Source of the DNA: Ureibacillus xyleni
Lineage (GTDB): Bacteria; Bacillota; Bacilli; Bacillales_A; Planococcaceae
Assembly (NCBI RefSeq): GCF_900217795.1
Contig: NZ_OBMQ01000010.1
Span: 80,418 to 144,417 of the forward strand
Reading direction: 5' to 3'
Length of the DNA stretch: 64,000 nt
The notes beneath the pieces are model-generated. The model had not been told where the DNA came from and made no database searches. It worked only from the letters and a program-made list of their open reading frames with translations. Shown here piece after piece: positions 36,394 through 45,846 of this stretch (position 1 is its first letter; every line of letters begins with the position of its first letter). A program made the translations under genes and the position numbers.

Positions 36394-37161
36394 ATGAAAA
36401 AGCTGAAACTATTTTCAATGCTTGCTTTATTATTACTTGTACTCACAGGATGTCAAGCAGTTGAAAATCAAGAAGGGTTCTTTTATGGTACTTTTGTAAA
36501 ACCGATGAATTGGTTATTAGATTTTTTAGGTAATGACTTATTTAATGGCAGTTATGGCTTAGCTATTATTGCGATTACGGTAGCGATTCGATTAATATTA
36601 ATGCCGTTTATGTTGAAAAATTACCGTCAACAATCATTAATGAAATCGAAAATGGATGTTGTTAAACCGAAAATGGACGAGATCCAAGCAAGATTAAAAG
36701 AAGCAAAAACAAAAGAAGAACAAATGGCAATTCAACAAGAAATGCTAACATTATACCGCGAGAATGGTATTAATCCATTAAATATGGGATGTTTGCCAAT
36801 TGTTATTCAAATGCCAATAATTATGGGTCTTTATTTTGCAATTTTATACTCTGGGGATGTTAAAACTCATGAATTTTTATGGTTTAACTTAGGTAGCCCA
36901 GATATTTTAATGACCGCAATTGCTGGTATAGTTTATTTTGTTCAAGCGAAAGTTTCATTATGGACTGTGCCTGAAGCTCAAAAAGCTCAAATGAAATTAA
37001 TGATTTATATTTCGCCAATTATGATTGTATTTATTTCATTCACATCTATGGCAGCTCTTCCACTTTATTGGTCAATCAGCGGATTATTACTAATAGCTCA
37101 AACATATATTGGACGTAAATATTATTCTGAGCACCCTGCAAAACAAGCCGAGGTTAAATAA
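36394..37161 (+). CDS. yidC: Membrane protein insertase YidC (lipoprotein form)
   Basis: The 255-residue YidC/Oxa1 insertase carries a lipoprotein signal (lipobox LTGC, Cys20) and five membrane segments. Arg66 in ITVAIRLILMPF corresponds to the hydrophilic-groove arginine essential in Gram-positive YidC. The cytoplasmic coiled hairpin (KSKMDVVKPKMDEIQARLKEAKTKEEQMAIQQEM) and NPLNMGCLPIVIQMPI segment are typical. It is not linked to rnpA/rpmH or jag, so it is more likely the second paralogue (YqjG/YidC2) than SpoIIIJ. Confidence 0.92.
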   Translation: MKKLKLFSMLALLLLVLTGCQAVENQEGFFYGTFVKPMNWLLDFLGNDLFNGSYGLAIIAITVAIRLILMPFMLKNYRQQSLMKSKMDVVKPKMDEIQARLKEAKTKEEQMAIQQEMLTLYRENGINPLNMGCLPIVIQMPIIMGLYFAILYSGDVKTHEFLWFNLGSPDILMTAIAGIVYFVQAKVSLWTVPEAQKAQMKLMIYISPIMIVFISFTSMAALPLYWSISGLLLIAQTYIGRKYYSEHPAKQAEVK

Positions 37162-37174
37162 AACCTCGGTTTTT
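37148..37174 (+). terminator. Terminator of yidC
   Basis: CCGAGGT/ACCTCGG stem followed by T5; the left arm overlaps the last codons. Confidence 0.9.
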
Positions 37175-37264
37175 CTTGTTTTTAAAACTACAAAAGTTAT
37201 ATGAAGAAAATTGAAACAATTAGTGCTAAAATAGAACCATTGTAAAGGAAAGAGGCAATGTGGC

Positions 37265-38098
37265 ATGAAAGAGTATCGATATGTCAACAATAAAAAGTCA
37301 AATAAAGGTAAATACTTAATTAGTGGTATTCTAATTCTTTTAGCTATTATCATAAGTATTTACTTCTGGGGTACAAATCAAAATAAATCTAGTTTAAATG
37401 ATGACAACAAGGAGCAACAACAAACAGAGGAGAATACAGCCGATTCAGCAAATAACCAAATTACTGAGGATCAGCCTGAGGAAAGCCAAAATGGAGAGTC
37501 AACTACAGAACCAGTAGAAGAAAATAATGTAGATATAACAAACGGAGGCTATATTGAAGGCCAACCGGAACCGACCGAACCAACTTATGTAGATGGGATA
37601 CTTATTGCGAATAAAAAATATCCGTTACCGAGTAATTTTGCTCCAGGTGAAAATAAAGATGCCCGTGAAGCATTTGAAAAAATGGCAGTAGATGCAAAAG
37701 AACTTGGGTTTGTGTTGGTTGCTTTTAGTACATATCGATCTTACGAATATCAGGAAACGTTGTATAACAAATACGTAGAACGTGATGGGAAAGAAAATGC
37801 GGATCGTTATAGTGCAAGACCTGGATACTCCGAACATCAAACTGGGTTTGCCTTTGATATTGGGGAAAAGGGTAAAGAGGATTTATGGCTAACAGAAGAA
37901 TTTGGTGAAACGCCAGCAGGAAAATGGTTAGTTGAAAATGCACACAAATACGGGTTTATTCTACGATATCCAAAAGGCAAAGAGGCTATTACAGGGTATA
38001 TGTATGAATCTTGGCATTTTAGATATTTAGGTGTAGATTTGGCGGCAAAAGTGAAGGCTTCAAATTTAACTTTAGAAGAATATCTTAATATCCAATAA
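37265..38098 (+). CDS. D-alanyl-D-alanine carboxypeptidase, VanY/LdcB family (M15B)
   Basis: The 277-residue cell-wall peptidase has an N-terminal membrane anchor (residues about 18-36), a Gln/Glu/Asn-rich linker to about residue 95, then the M15B domain. Zinc ligands are in SEHQTGFAFDIG (His, Asp) and ESWHFRYLG (His); STYRSYEYQ is the substrate-side motif. Such enzymes trim the terminal D-Ala (or act as LD-carboxypeptidases) on peptidoglycan stems outside the membrane. The acidic Gln-rich linker probably spans the inner wall zone. Confidence 0.9.
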   Translation: MKEYRYVNNKKSNKGKYLISGILILLAIIISIYFWGTNQNKSSLNDDNKEQQQTEENTADSANNQITEDQPEESQNGESTTEPVEENNVDITNGGYIEGQPEPTEPTYVDGILIANKKYPLPSNFAPGENKDAREAFEKMAVDAKELGFVLVAFSTYRSYEYQETLYNKYVERDGKENADRYSARPGYSEHQTGFAFDIGEKGKEDLWLTEEFGETPAGKWLVENAHKYGFILRYPKGKEAITGYMYESWHFRYLGVDLAAKVKASNLTLEEYLNIQ

Positions 38099-38108
38099 AA
38101 TCAAATTT

Positions 38109-38153
38109 AAAAGGGTTCTCAAAAATCGTGCTGATTTTGAGAACCCTTTTTTA
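38109..38153. terminator. Bidirectional terminator between vanY-like gene and cls
   Basis: AAAAGGGTTCTCAAAA/TTTTGAGAACCCTTTT with T tail. Confidence 0.92.
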
Positions 38154-38157
38154 AATG

Positions 38158-39615
38158 CTACAATATCGGTGTAAGTAATCTAGATATAGATTCTTTAAAC
38201 TTGATAAATAACGGGCGACTTTCATATTTTTCAAGGGTTAATTCGGTGCAATCTTGTATATCCTTTTCAAATATTTCTGCTAGCTCATGGGAAATTAAAT
38301 GATCATAAATAAATGCATTTACTTCGAAATTTAAACTAAAGCTACGTACATCAATGTTTGCAGTACCGACTGTTGAAGCTTCATCATCAACGACAATGGT
38401 CTTTGCATGAATAAAACCTTTCTCGTATATATATATTTTTGCGCCAGCTTTTAACAGCTGACCAACATAAGAATATGTTGCCCAGTATACAAACATATGG
38501 TCCGGCTTATTCGGTACCATAATTCGAACATCAATACCAGATAGTGCAGCAATTTCAATAGCTGTTAAGAAGCTACTATCAGGTATAAAATATGGTGTTT
38601 GAATATAAATATAACGTTTTGCATCCATTAACAATTTCAAATAGCCATTCTTAATCGTCGGCCATTCATTATCAGGTCCGCTTGATACAACTTGCATCGC
38701 TACGTTACCTTTTTTAGGGATGGCAGGGAAATAGCTTTCAGAATAATCGATATTGTTCTCACTTGCTTGATTCCAATCGAGCAAAAAGCGAGTTTGCAAA
38801 GGGTGTACAGAACTACCTTCAATTCTTATGTGAGTATCTCGCCAATAACCAAATCTCTTGTTTAACCCTAGATACTCATCTCCAACATTAAATCCACCGA
38901 TATAACCAACTCGCCCATCGATTACAACGATTTTTCGATGGTTTCTAAAATTTAAACGGGGATTTAATAACGGTAGGATAGAGGGGAAGAATACCTCTAC
39001 CTCTCCCCCTAAATCTAATAGTTCTTTGAAATGACTTTTTCGTAAACCACGAGAGCCCATCTCATCATAAAGAACTCGAACTTTCACGCCTTGTTTTGCT
39101 TTCTTTTTTAGTGCAGAGAATATCCGATTTCCAAGGTTATCCAGCTTGAAAATATAGTACTGAATATGAATATGATCTTTTGCACTTAATATATCTTTAA
39201 TTAAGGATTCAAATTTTTTGGTGCCATCGTCAAATATTTGTATATGGTTATCTTGTGTAAGAACGGAATCGCTTGTTTTCAAATTCATGTGGATAAGACT
39301 TTTATATTTTTCTACAGTGTCAGTATTGAAATCCAGGGAGTTCTCTTCTAACGCTTCAATTTGATAATTAATAAGCTTATCAATTCCGATATCTTTTTGG
39401 CCTTCCCATCTAAACAAATGCTTTTTCCTCATTTGTCTCCCGAGTAATAAATAAAGAACGAAACCAAATAGCGGGATGAAGAAAAGAACGAGAATCCAAG
39501 CCCAAGTTGATGACGGGTCCTTACGTTCTAAAAAGATGACAGTTATCGCTAGAATGAAATTTAGTATAAGAAGAATGAAAGGAATATTAGTAATGGTACC
39601 AAACAAGAGGCTCAT
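38158..39615 (-). CDS. cls: Cardiolipin synthase
   Basis: The 485-residue membrane enzyme condenses two phosphatidylglycerols to cardiolipin. It has two N-terminal membrane segments (residues about 8-30 and 40-60), then two phospholipase D domains with HKD motifs: NHRKIVVIDGRVGYIGGFN and HAKTIVVDDEASTVGTAN. Length equals ClsA-type enzymes of Bacilli. ATG at 39615 follows AGGTGC on its strand. Confidence 0.95.
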   Translation of the reverse strand: MSLLFGTITNIPFILLILNFILAITVIFLERKDPSSTWAWILVLFFIPLFGFVLYLLLGRQMRKKHLFRWEGQKDIGIDKLINYQIEALEENSLDFNTDTVEKYKSLIHMNLKTSDSVLTQDNHIQIFDDGTKKFESLIKDILSAKDHIHIQYYIFKLDNLGNRIFSALKKKAKQGVKVRVLYDEMGSRGLRKSHFKELLDLGGEVEVFFPSILPLLNPRLNFRNHRKIVVIDGRVGYIGGFNVGDEYLGLNKRFGYWRDTHIRIEGSSVHPLQTRFLLDWNQASENNIDYSESYFPAIPKKGNVAMQVVSSGPDNEWPTIKNGYLKLLMDAKRYIYIQTPYFIPDSSFLTAIEIAALSGIDVRIMVPNKPDHMFVYWATYSYVGQLLKAGAKIYIYEKGFIHAKTIVVDDEASTVGTANIDVRSFSLNFEVNAFIYDHLISHELAEIFEKDIQDCTELTLEKYESRPLFIKFKESISRLLTPIL

Positions 39616-39690
39616 GAAAATGCACCTACTTCGATTTTAATAAATCCATTATAACTGATTTAAATGTGCGAAAGAAATTTTTAACTTGAC

Positions 39691-40497
39691 TTAGTATTGT
39701 TCTGCGTGCAAATATACTTTTGAAAAATCAAGATTCATTAATTCATTACTATTAATAAAGAATTTTAGAACGCCTGTATCTCCGTAGTTTATATTATGAT
39801 CATCATTTGAAACAATTTGTAACAGAAGAGTGTCGAAGGATTCGAGGAACTTCGAATTTTTCCTCGTATCCGATTCAATAAAGTATGGATAACCGCCTAT
39901 TTTATGTTCTGCTCCTAAATATGATTTAAAATATATTTCCTCAAGAGTAAGTTCATCATCACTAATAACACCGTAATGCGATAGGGGCTTTTTAAAGTAT
40001 TTTTCTAGACGATAATCTGTAGCTGAAACTGGTTCGACATGAGTAGTAAACTTTAGTCCCATTTCATTTTCAATAGGGAAGTTATTAAAAGGATTTAGAT
40101 ATGAAAAGTCCTGTGTAATTTCATTCTCAGGTAACAATGTTGGATAGTAACGGACTTTATAATTGTGCTGCCATAAAAGTTCAAGCACCTGTTGTTTGGG
40201 ATTACATAAACTTTTAGAAATAAAAATTTGCAACAGGCCTTGAGTAGGAAATGGTTCAGGAAATGTTGCTTCAGAAAAATTTATTTGAGCTAACAAGTAC
40301 ATATAATTTCCTTCAGAATCTTTAGGATGCGATTGTATTTTAGGTAAATAGGGATATCCGGCAAATTTGCTCTGGGTAAGGGAAATGATCGAGCGGTATG
40401 GGACAATTATTGAAGATGTTTGTAGGGAGGGTATTAACTTGTCACGAAAGCCTTCCAATTGTTGAGGTAAATCAAAGTTTTCTTTTGTCTCCAACAT
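39691..40497 (-). CDS. DUF1963 (YwqG-like) protein
   Basis: The 268-residue protein matches the YwqG/DUF1963 family: an N-terminal FAGYPYLPKIQSHPKDSEGNYMYLLAQINFSE block and C-terminal HKIGGYPYFIE with LLLQIVSNDDHNINYGDTGVLKFFI. These cytosolic proteins form a beta-rich duplicated fold of unknown function. The ribosome binding site GGAGGAATT is strong. No operon partner. Confidence 0.85.
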   Translation of the reverse strand: MLETKENFDLPQQLEGFRDKLIPSLQTSSIIVPYRSIISLTQSKFAGYPYLPKIQSHPKDSEGNYMYLLAQINFSEATFPEPFPTQGLLQIFISKSLCNPKQQVLELLWQHNYKVRYYPTLLPENEITQDFSYLNPFNNFPIENEMGLKFTTHVEPVSATDYRLEKYFKKPLSHYGVISDDELTLEEIYFKSYLGAEHKIGGYPYFIESDTRKNSKFLESFDTLLLQIVSNDDHNINYGDTGVLKFFINSNELMNLDFSKVYLHAEQY

Positions 40498-40626
40498 AAT
40501 TCCTCCAACAAAGTTTGCTCAAATTCCACATAGAAAATGACCTTTGTCTAATTTATGAACTAATTTACTTTATTTTCCACAATAACGCAAAAAACTAATC
40601 ATATTTTTTGAAAAATTTTTCTAAAA

Positions 40627-40662
40627 AAGAAAACACTGCGCAAAGTAAATATACGCAGTGAA
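40627..40662 (-). terminator. Terminator of the downstream-facing MFS gene
   Basis: CACTGCG/CGCAGTG stem with T-rich tail on the minus strand. Confidence 0.75.
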
Positions 40663-40666
40663 ATCA

Positions 40667-41833
40667 TCATTCATGTTCAATTCGTAAAGAATTTTTTGAC
40701 TTGTTAAAAATAATAATTAAGGAAATGGCCAATAAAGCTAATAAAATCGAGATGTAGTATGTAAGAGACATATCTACTTTAAATAGTGTAGTGAAGAATA
40801 AAGGACCAATAATTCGCCCTAAATTGTCCATTGAATAAGTTAAACCTGCAGCTGTTCCATACTTACCACCTGACTCTTTAGAGCTTAGTGATACGACACA
40901 CGTTCTGGCTAGAGCATTTCCTGCTGTAAATACACATAGCGCTAGACCAGCAATTACTAAATTTGAAGTTAAGGTAATAAGAAAAAGGCCGATTGCGGTA
41001 ACAATTTGGGCACCTATTAACCATTTCGTTTCTGCTCCATCTTTAATACGACGAATAATTCCACCCTGTATTCCAGCATCAACAAAACCGCTAAACATAA
41101 ATAGCAAACCTAGTTGAAGTGGGGTAATGTTGATTTTCTGTATTTGGAATAACTGAAAAGTCGCTTCTACACCTGCTAATGTAAATGTCACAAAAAAGGA
41201 GAAAATGAGTAAATAACGAATGCGATATCGGAATAGATGTGACGCACCTTTAGGAATGATGAGCCTTTTGTTTGCCTCACCAATACGCTCGGGTTCCTTT
41301 AACACGACTATAGCGTAAACAAATAGTGCTCCTATTAGTGAAGCTGATGCAATAAAGGGTAATTGCAAGTTAATATGACCTAAAACACCCCCAATTGCTG
41401 GTCCGAATATAAATCCTAAACCGATAGACATACCCATAAAGCCCATGTATTTATTGCGAGTTTCGTTCGTGGACATATCCGCAATAAAGCCAGTTACAGA
41501 AGTATATAAAGCACCGGAGAATAGTCCTCCAATTAAACGGGAAATGTAGAGCATGAACAAGTTATTAATAAAAGCGCTAAAGACGACAAAGCTTAAACAA
41601 AATCCAACAAGTCCGGTTAAAATTAATTGTTTTCTCCCTATACGATCGGAAAGTTGCCCCCAAAACGGTGCTGTAAAGAAGCTAGCAAGTGCATAAATTG
41701 TTAGTAATCCCCCAACATGTACCTCATCCCAACCTTGTTGAACAATCACTTCTGGTAATACAGGTATGATAATGCCAAATCCTAAATACACTAGAAATTG
41801 AACTGACATTAACAAAATGATTGGTTTTTTCAT
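40667..41833 (-). CDS. MFS efflux transporter (TetA/DHA1-like)
   Basis: The 388-residue protein has twelve membrane segments with the DHA1 motif GQLSDRIGRKQLILTGLVG after segment 2 and the antiporter motif C-like GLGFIFGPAIGG in segment 5, which marks it as a proton-coupled exporter. It resembles tetracycline/multidrug efflux pumps of Bacilli; specificity is not readable. ATG at 41833 follows GCAGGGTT. Confidence 0.9.
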   Translation of the reverse strand: MKKPIILLMSVQFLVYLGFGIIIPVLPEVIVQQGWDEVHVGGLLTIYALASFFTAPFWGQLSDRIGRKQLILTGLVGFCLSFVVFSAFINNLFMLYISRLIGGLFSGALYTSVTGFIADMSTNETRNKYMGFMGMSIGLGFIFGPAIGGVLGHINLQLPFIASASLIGALFVYAIVVLKEPERIGEANKRLIIPKGASHLFRYRIRYLLIFSFFVTFTLAGVEATFQLFQIQKINITPLQLGLLFMFSGFVDAGIQGGIIRRIKDGAETKWLIGAQIVTAIGLFLITLTSNLVIAGLALCVFTAGNALARTCVVSLSSKESGGKYGTAAGLTYSMDNLGRIIGPLFFTTLFKVDMSLTYYISILLALLAISLIIIFNKSKNSLRIEHE

Positions 41834-42153
41834 GAAAACCCTGCTTTCTATCTGTATACATTGTAACTATTGTACATTGAGGAAAGAAAAGAAAACAAGT
41901 TGCAACAGGTGAAATTTGATGTGCGAATATAAAAGATGAATAAAACGAATAGTTTTTAGAAATTATGGACATGAGGTATTCATTTAGTGCTTTTTGATTG
42001 ACATTTATAAACTTGTAACATAAATGTAAACACATTTACGAAGAAACATGTTATGATATGGTAAATGAACTTGTCAGACCTCTAGTAAGATGAAACTTTT
42101 TTAATATCAAAAACGTTAGAAATTATATATATTCGGAAGGTTAGGTGGAAAGC
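41834..42153. other. 320-bp divergent gap with a perfect palindrome
   Basis: It holds the promoters of the MFS gene and the 43-aa ORF. TAAATGT-AAAC-ACATTTA (42021-42038) is a perfect 7-4-7 inverted repeat, with TATGAT (42052-42057) a little further on. A regulator-binding site is likely. Confidence 0.45.
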
Positions 42154-42285
42154 ATGCCGAAAGAAGTTGACATAAAGAAAATAGTTTCGAACTTATCAAA
42201 GTTAGGTGTTACTGCAACAGTTACAAAGTCTCGATTAGAATTATTAAAAGTATTAACACCACCAACACAAACTCCACAAGTATAA
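42154..42285 (+). CDS. Small hypothetical protein, 43 aa
   Basis: The 43-codon frame starts ATG 42154, preceded by GGAAGG and TTAGGTGG, and is followed by a strong terminator. The product is soluble and basic, with sequence PKEVDIKKIVSNLSKLGV, then TKSRLELLKVL and a Thr/Pro-rich tail. This suggests a helix-turn-helix-sized peptide. I do not recognise a family. Promoter-like sequence, ribosome binding site and terminator together support a real gene. Confidence 0.7.
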   Translation: MPKEVDIKKIVSNLSKLGVTATVTKSRLELLKVLTPPTQTPQV

Positions 42286-42363
42286 TAATTCCCAAAAAGA
42301 TTTGAAAATGATTAATCCCGACTATTGCACTAAGGGACGATAATTTATGTAGGGATTATATAT

Positions 42364-42398
42364 CGAGTAGATGAGCAATTGTTCATTTACTCTTTTTT
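42364..42398 (+). terminator. Terminator of the 43-aa gene
   Basis: GAGTA-ATGA/TCAT-TACTC stem followed by T7. Confidence 0.85.
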
Positions 42399-42404
42399 TG
42401 TGTA

Positions 42405-42442
42405 AAAAAACCCTTGAATGAGAATTTTCATCCAAGGGTGTT
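42405..42442 (-). terminator. Terminator of rodA
   Basis: CCCTTGGATG/CATTCAAGGG stem; T7 on the minus strand. Confidence 0.9.
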
Positions 42443-42469
42443 TGAACATTATTTTTTTTAGCTATTTTA

Positions 42470-43660
42470 TTAATCTTCTTCGTCGTTAGCTGAGAACATA
42501 TATGTTCTGTAATGAAATTTCATACTAAATACAAGACCAATTGCAAGGGCATTTCCCATTAACGAACTACCACCGTAACTTAGGAATGGGAGTGGGATAC
42601 CGGTAATTGGCAACAGTTGAATTGTCATCCCGATGTTTTCGAAAACGTGGAAGGTAATCATAGCAATAATTCCTGCGCACACATAAGTACAAAACGGGTC
42701 TTTTAATGTTAATGTAGTTTTTGTTAAGTGATAAATGAGTAAGAAATATAAACAAATTACAAAACTAGATCCAATAAATCCCCACTCTTCACCAATAACA
42801 GTAAAAATAAAATCGGTATGGTTTTCTGCGACGTAAACTTCTCGATCTAAATAGCCTTTACCAAATATTTCCCCGGACCCAATTGCGTTTAAGGAAGTGA
42901 TTAAATGATAACCCCAATCTGAAGAATAAGCATAAGGATCTATCCAAGAGTAAATACGTGCAAATTGGTAATGGCTAAAGCCAAACTTCTCTTCAAGAAA
43001 TTGTTGCATATAAACTGCCATCCATAGCAAGGTCCCACCTACAGCAACTCCACTAATAAATACAGGGAGAATAATTTTCCATGAAATACCTGCTACAATG
43101 ATGATTGCTGCCGTAATTGCTAAGAACACTAGGGATGACCCTAAGTCCGGTTGTGTCATAATAAATGCTAAAGGAACAAATAATGCCAGACCTATTTTCC
43201 CTAAAAGCAGAAAGTCTGTTTTAATAGTCCTTATTCCGTATTGTTCGTGATGCTTACTGATTAACCTAGCAACGGCTAATATATAAAATGTCTTCATAAA
43301 TTCTGAGGGCTGAATATTCCCGATTGGTAAGTGGTACCAACTCTTTGCCCCGTTAATTGGCTCCCCAATTTGGCCTCGACCTTCAGGCATGAAGATTAGG
43401 AGAAGTAAGAGTAACACACCAAATCCGTATAAGTACCAAGACATTTTTTTATATTGATCCGGCTCAAAATACATAACGAAAGCTACAATGAATGCACCAA
43501 TTACATACCATTGAAGTTGTTTTATTACGAAGTTTGTAGCACCATATTGACCTGATGTTTGGGCAGACGAAATTGCCAGCAAACTAATAATTAAAAAGAT
43601 AACTAGTATAAAAGCAAGCTTCCAATCAAAACGACCTGCAAAATTTCGATGATTTTCCAT
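42470..43660 (-). CDS. rodA: SEDS peptidoglycan glycosyltransferase RodA
   Basis: The 396-residue SEDS protein polymerises glycan strands from lipid II with a class B PBP during cell elongation. It has about ten membrane segments, NGAKSWYHLPIGNIQPSEFMK (conserved extracellular/catalytic region), a large loop with WIDPYAYSSDWGYHLITSLNAIGSGEIFGKGY, and C-terminal TGIPLPFLSYGGSSLMGN. The pattern favours RodA over FtsW/SpoVE. ATG 43660 follows AAGGTGA; the in-frame GTG at 43669 overlaps that site. Confidence 0.9.
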   Translation of the reverse strand: MENHRNFAGRFDWKLAFILVIFLIISLLAISSAQTSGQYGATNFVIKQLQWYVIGAFIVAFVMYFEPDQYKKMSWYLYGFGVLLLLLLIFMPEGRGQIGEPINGAKSWYHLPIGNIQPSEFMKTFYILAVARLISKHHEQYGIRTIKTDFLLLGKIGLALFVPLAFIMTQPDLGSSLVFLAITAAIIIVAGISWKIILPVFISGVAVGGTLLWMAVYMQQFLEEKFGFSHYQFARIYSWIDPYAYSSDWGYHLITSLNAIGSGEIFGKGYLDREVYVAENHTDFIFTVIGEEWGFIGSSFVICLYFLLIYHLTKTTLTLKDPFCTYVCAGIIAMITFHVFENIGMTIQLLPITGIPLPFLSYGGSSLMGNALAIGLVFSMKFHYRTYMFSANDEED

Positions 43661-43857
43661 ATTGTTCACCTTATTAAATTATAATAAATCGTAATCTTCC
43701 TCTTTCACGATTGCACATTTTACTTTAACATAGAAATGCAGAAAAAGGGTACTTTCGATTAGTTTTATGTTGAGACGAAAAGCGTAACGAAAATGTTTCA
43801 AAAAAGTAGATAACATCATATAATAATATTTGGACCAAAATATTGGAGAGTGATCGT

Positions 43858-44607
43858 ATGGCGAAGAAACAAAAAACTGCTGAAGATTTTATACACCATC
43901 TATATATACATATGAATGATGTCGACCATTTCGTCATTTTTAGCGGTTTATCATTAAAGCAGTTTGTTAATGCGGTCGAACCAATACAGAACTTATTGTT
44001 ATTAAAACATGACTACGAAGACGGCTCATTTAATATGCATACCCAATTTGATTTTATCCCGGGTGAAGATTTGAAAAAGTTTGTAAAGGAAATGGCAGAT
44101 ACAAAAGGTGATTTATGTTTTGTTGATTTTTTAAAGGAAAAAGAGCTAAACAATTTAACTCCATTTGAGCAAGCGGAATTACTTTATCTTAGCCATAAAA
44201 AAGAACCCATTCATTCTCCATTTTTTACGAAACTGTCAAATCGGTACGCGTACTATTGCTCCTTGAATGACAAAATGACGAAAATTTACTTCCGTTTTCT
44301 AAATGACTACGAAGTTCTTGTTTCTAACGTATATAACCTATTAATAAAAGAAAAAGAAGGAAACGGTAGTTTTTGGCGAAGAAAGTCAAAAGAAGCAATT
44401 CCTAAAATAGATCCGATTATTTTAAAAGCATATCGTCCTTTTGTAAAAGAAGGCGCATTGTTATCCCTTTATAAGATGGATAAACCGAATAATTGTTATG
44501 GTATAGAAATACGAACACTATCTGATTACGATTATCCTGACGAAGTATGGGATGACTTAGATGTTATTTTAAAACAAGATTATGATGAATTGATAAAAAT
44601 TTCTTAA
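43858..44607 (+). CDS. Conserved hypothetical protein, 249 aa
   Basis: I do not recognise this protein. It is soluble with no signal peptide or clear motif, mixed alpha/beta, rich in Lys, Asp, Leu and Tyr (LLLKHDYEDGSFNMHTQFDF; NRYAYYCSLNDKMTKIYFRFLNDYEVL; DDLDVILKQDYDELIK). The start ATG 43858 follows GGAGAGTGAT. It is divergent from rodA and 153 bp upstream of ddl, with short T-rich sequence but no strong terminator between. A role with the flanking cell-wall genes is possible but unsupported. Confidence 0.75.
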   Translation: MAKKQKTAEDFIHHLYIHMNDVDHFVIFSGLSLKQFVNAVEPIQNLLLLKHDYEDGSFNMHTQFDFIPGEDLKKFVKEMADTKGDLCFVDFLKEKELNNLTPFEQAELLYLSHKKEPIHSPFFTKLSNRYAYYCSLNDKMTKIYFRFLNDYEVLVSNVYNLLIKEKEGNGSFWRRKSKEAIPKIDPIILKAYRPFVKEGALLSLYKMDKPNNCYGIEIRTLSDYDYPDEVWDDLDVILKQDYDELIKIS

Positions 44608-44760
44608 AAACTTTCTGTCCTTTTTTTTCGGGCGGAGAGTTTTTTCACTTTTTTGCACGAACTTTTATAATATATGTCATATATAGGTTAATGTCTTGTA
44701 TTATGATACTTGATATCATCATGTGTTAAACTAGAAATACTCAATTTTGGAGGTCAAATA

Positions 44761-45834
44761 ATGAAAAAGCGAATTGGTTTATTATACGGTGGGAAATCTG
44801 CAGAGCATGAAGTATCGCTTTCAACAGCTACGGCAGTTTCTAAAGCGATTAATTATGACAAATATGAAGTTCATCCAATCTATATTACGTTAGATGGGCA
44901 ATGGCTTAGAGGACCTCAATTAATGCAAGCTGCTGAATCGGTTGAGCAATTACAATTTACGAAAGAACATGTGCAACAAAACAACATTACTGAGTTTGTT
45001 TTAGATCAAGGAAAGCAGGCGCAGTTTGATGTTATTTTTCCGCTTCTTCACGGGACGAATGGTGAAGACGGGACAGTTCAAGGGTTATTAGAAGTTTTAA
45101 ATTTCCCTTATGTAGGAAATGGTGTATTAGCTTCTGCAGCCGGTATGGATAAAGTCGTTATGAAGCAATTATTTGGTGTAGCTGGATTAAAACAAGTGCC
45201 ATATGTTTATTTTATCCGTCATGAATGGGATCAGCATCAAGAAATTTTATTAGAACAATGTCAATCCCAATTAAGCTATCCAATGTTTGTAAAACCTGCG
45301 AATTTAGGATCAAGTGTTGGTATAAGTAAAGCGTCAAACCTTGAGGAGCTAAAACAAGCAATTGTAATAGCTTTCCAATACGACCGAAAAGTGATTGTGG
45401 AACAAGGTATTAATGCACGTGAAATCGAAATGGCGGTACTAGGAAATAACAATCCAAAAGTATCTGTTGCAGGTGAAATTAAACCAATGACCGAGTTTTA
45501 CGATTACGATTCTAAATATAAAGACGGTTCAACAGCATTAGTTATCCCTGCAGAAATACCAACAGATGTTGAAGAAACGATGAAAGATATGGCAATCCGT
45601 GCGTTTAAAATTTTAGATTGCGCGGGACTTGTTCGTTCGGACTTTTTTGTAACCGCTCAAAATGAAATCTACATTAACGAAGTAAATACAATGCCTGGAT
45701 TTACTCCGGTAAGTATGTATCCGTTACTTTGGCAGCATACAGGCGTTAGTTATCCACAATTAATTGATACACTAATTGAATTAGCGATTGAACGTCATTT
45801 AGAAAAACAACAATTACAATATAACCGAGATTAG
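44761..45834 (+). CDS. ddl: D-alanine--D-alanine ligase
   Basis: The 357-residue ATP-grasp enzyme joins two D-Ala for the peptidoglycan stem. Motifs: [13 protein letters not shown] (residues about 10-22), [26 protein letters not shown] and the metal-binding [14 protein letters not shown] 44761 is preceded by GGAGG; the open frame extends upstream but without a ribosome binding site. It lies 12 nt upstream of murF, forming the ddl-murF operon also seen in B. subtilis. Confidence 0.96.
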   Translation: MKKRIGLLYGGKSAEHEVSLSTATAVSKAINYDKYEVHPIYITLDGQWLRGPQLMQAAESVEQLQFTKEHVQQNNITEFVLDQGKQAQFDVIFPLLHGTNGEDGTVQGLLEVLNFPYVGNGVLASAAGMDKVVMKQLFGVAGLKQVPYVYFIRHEWDQHQEILLEQCQSQLSYPMFVKPANLGSSVGISKASNLEELKQAIVIAFQYDRKVIVEQGINAREIEMAVLGNNNPKVSVAGEIKPMTEFYDYDSKYKDGSTALVIPAEIPTDVEETMKDMAIRAFKILDCAGLVRSDFFVTAQNEIYINEVNTMPGFTPVSMYPLLWQHTGVSYPQLIDTLIELAIERHLEKQQLQYNRD

Positions 45835-45846
45835 AGTGAGCAAAAG

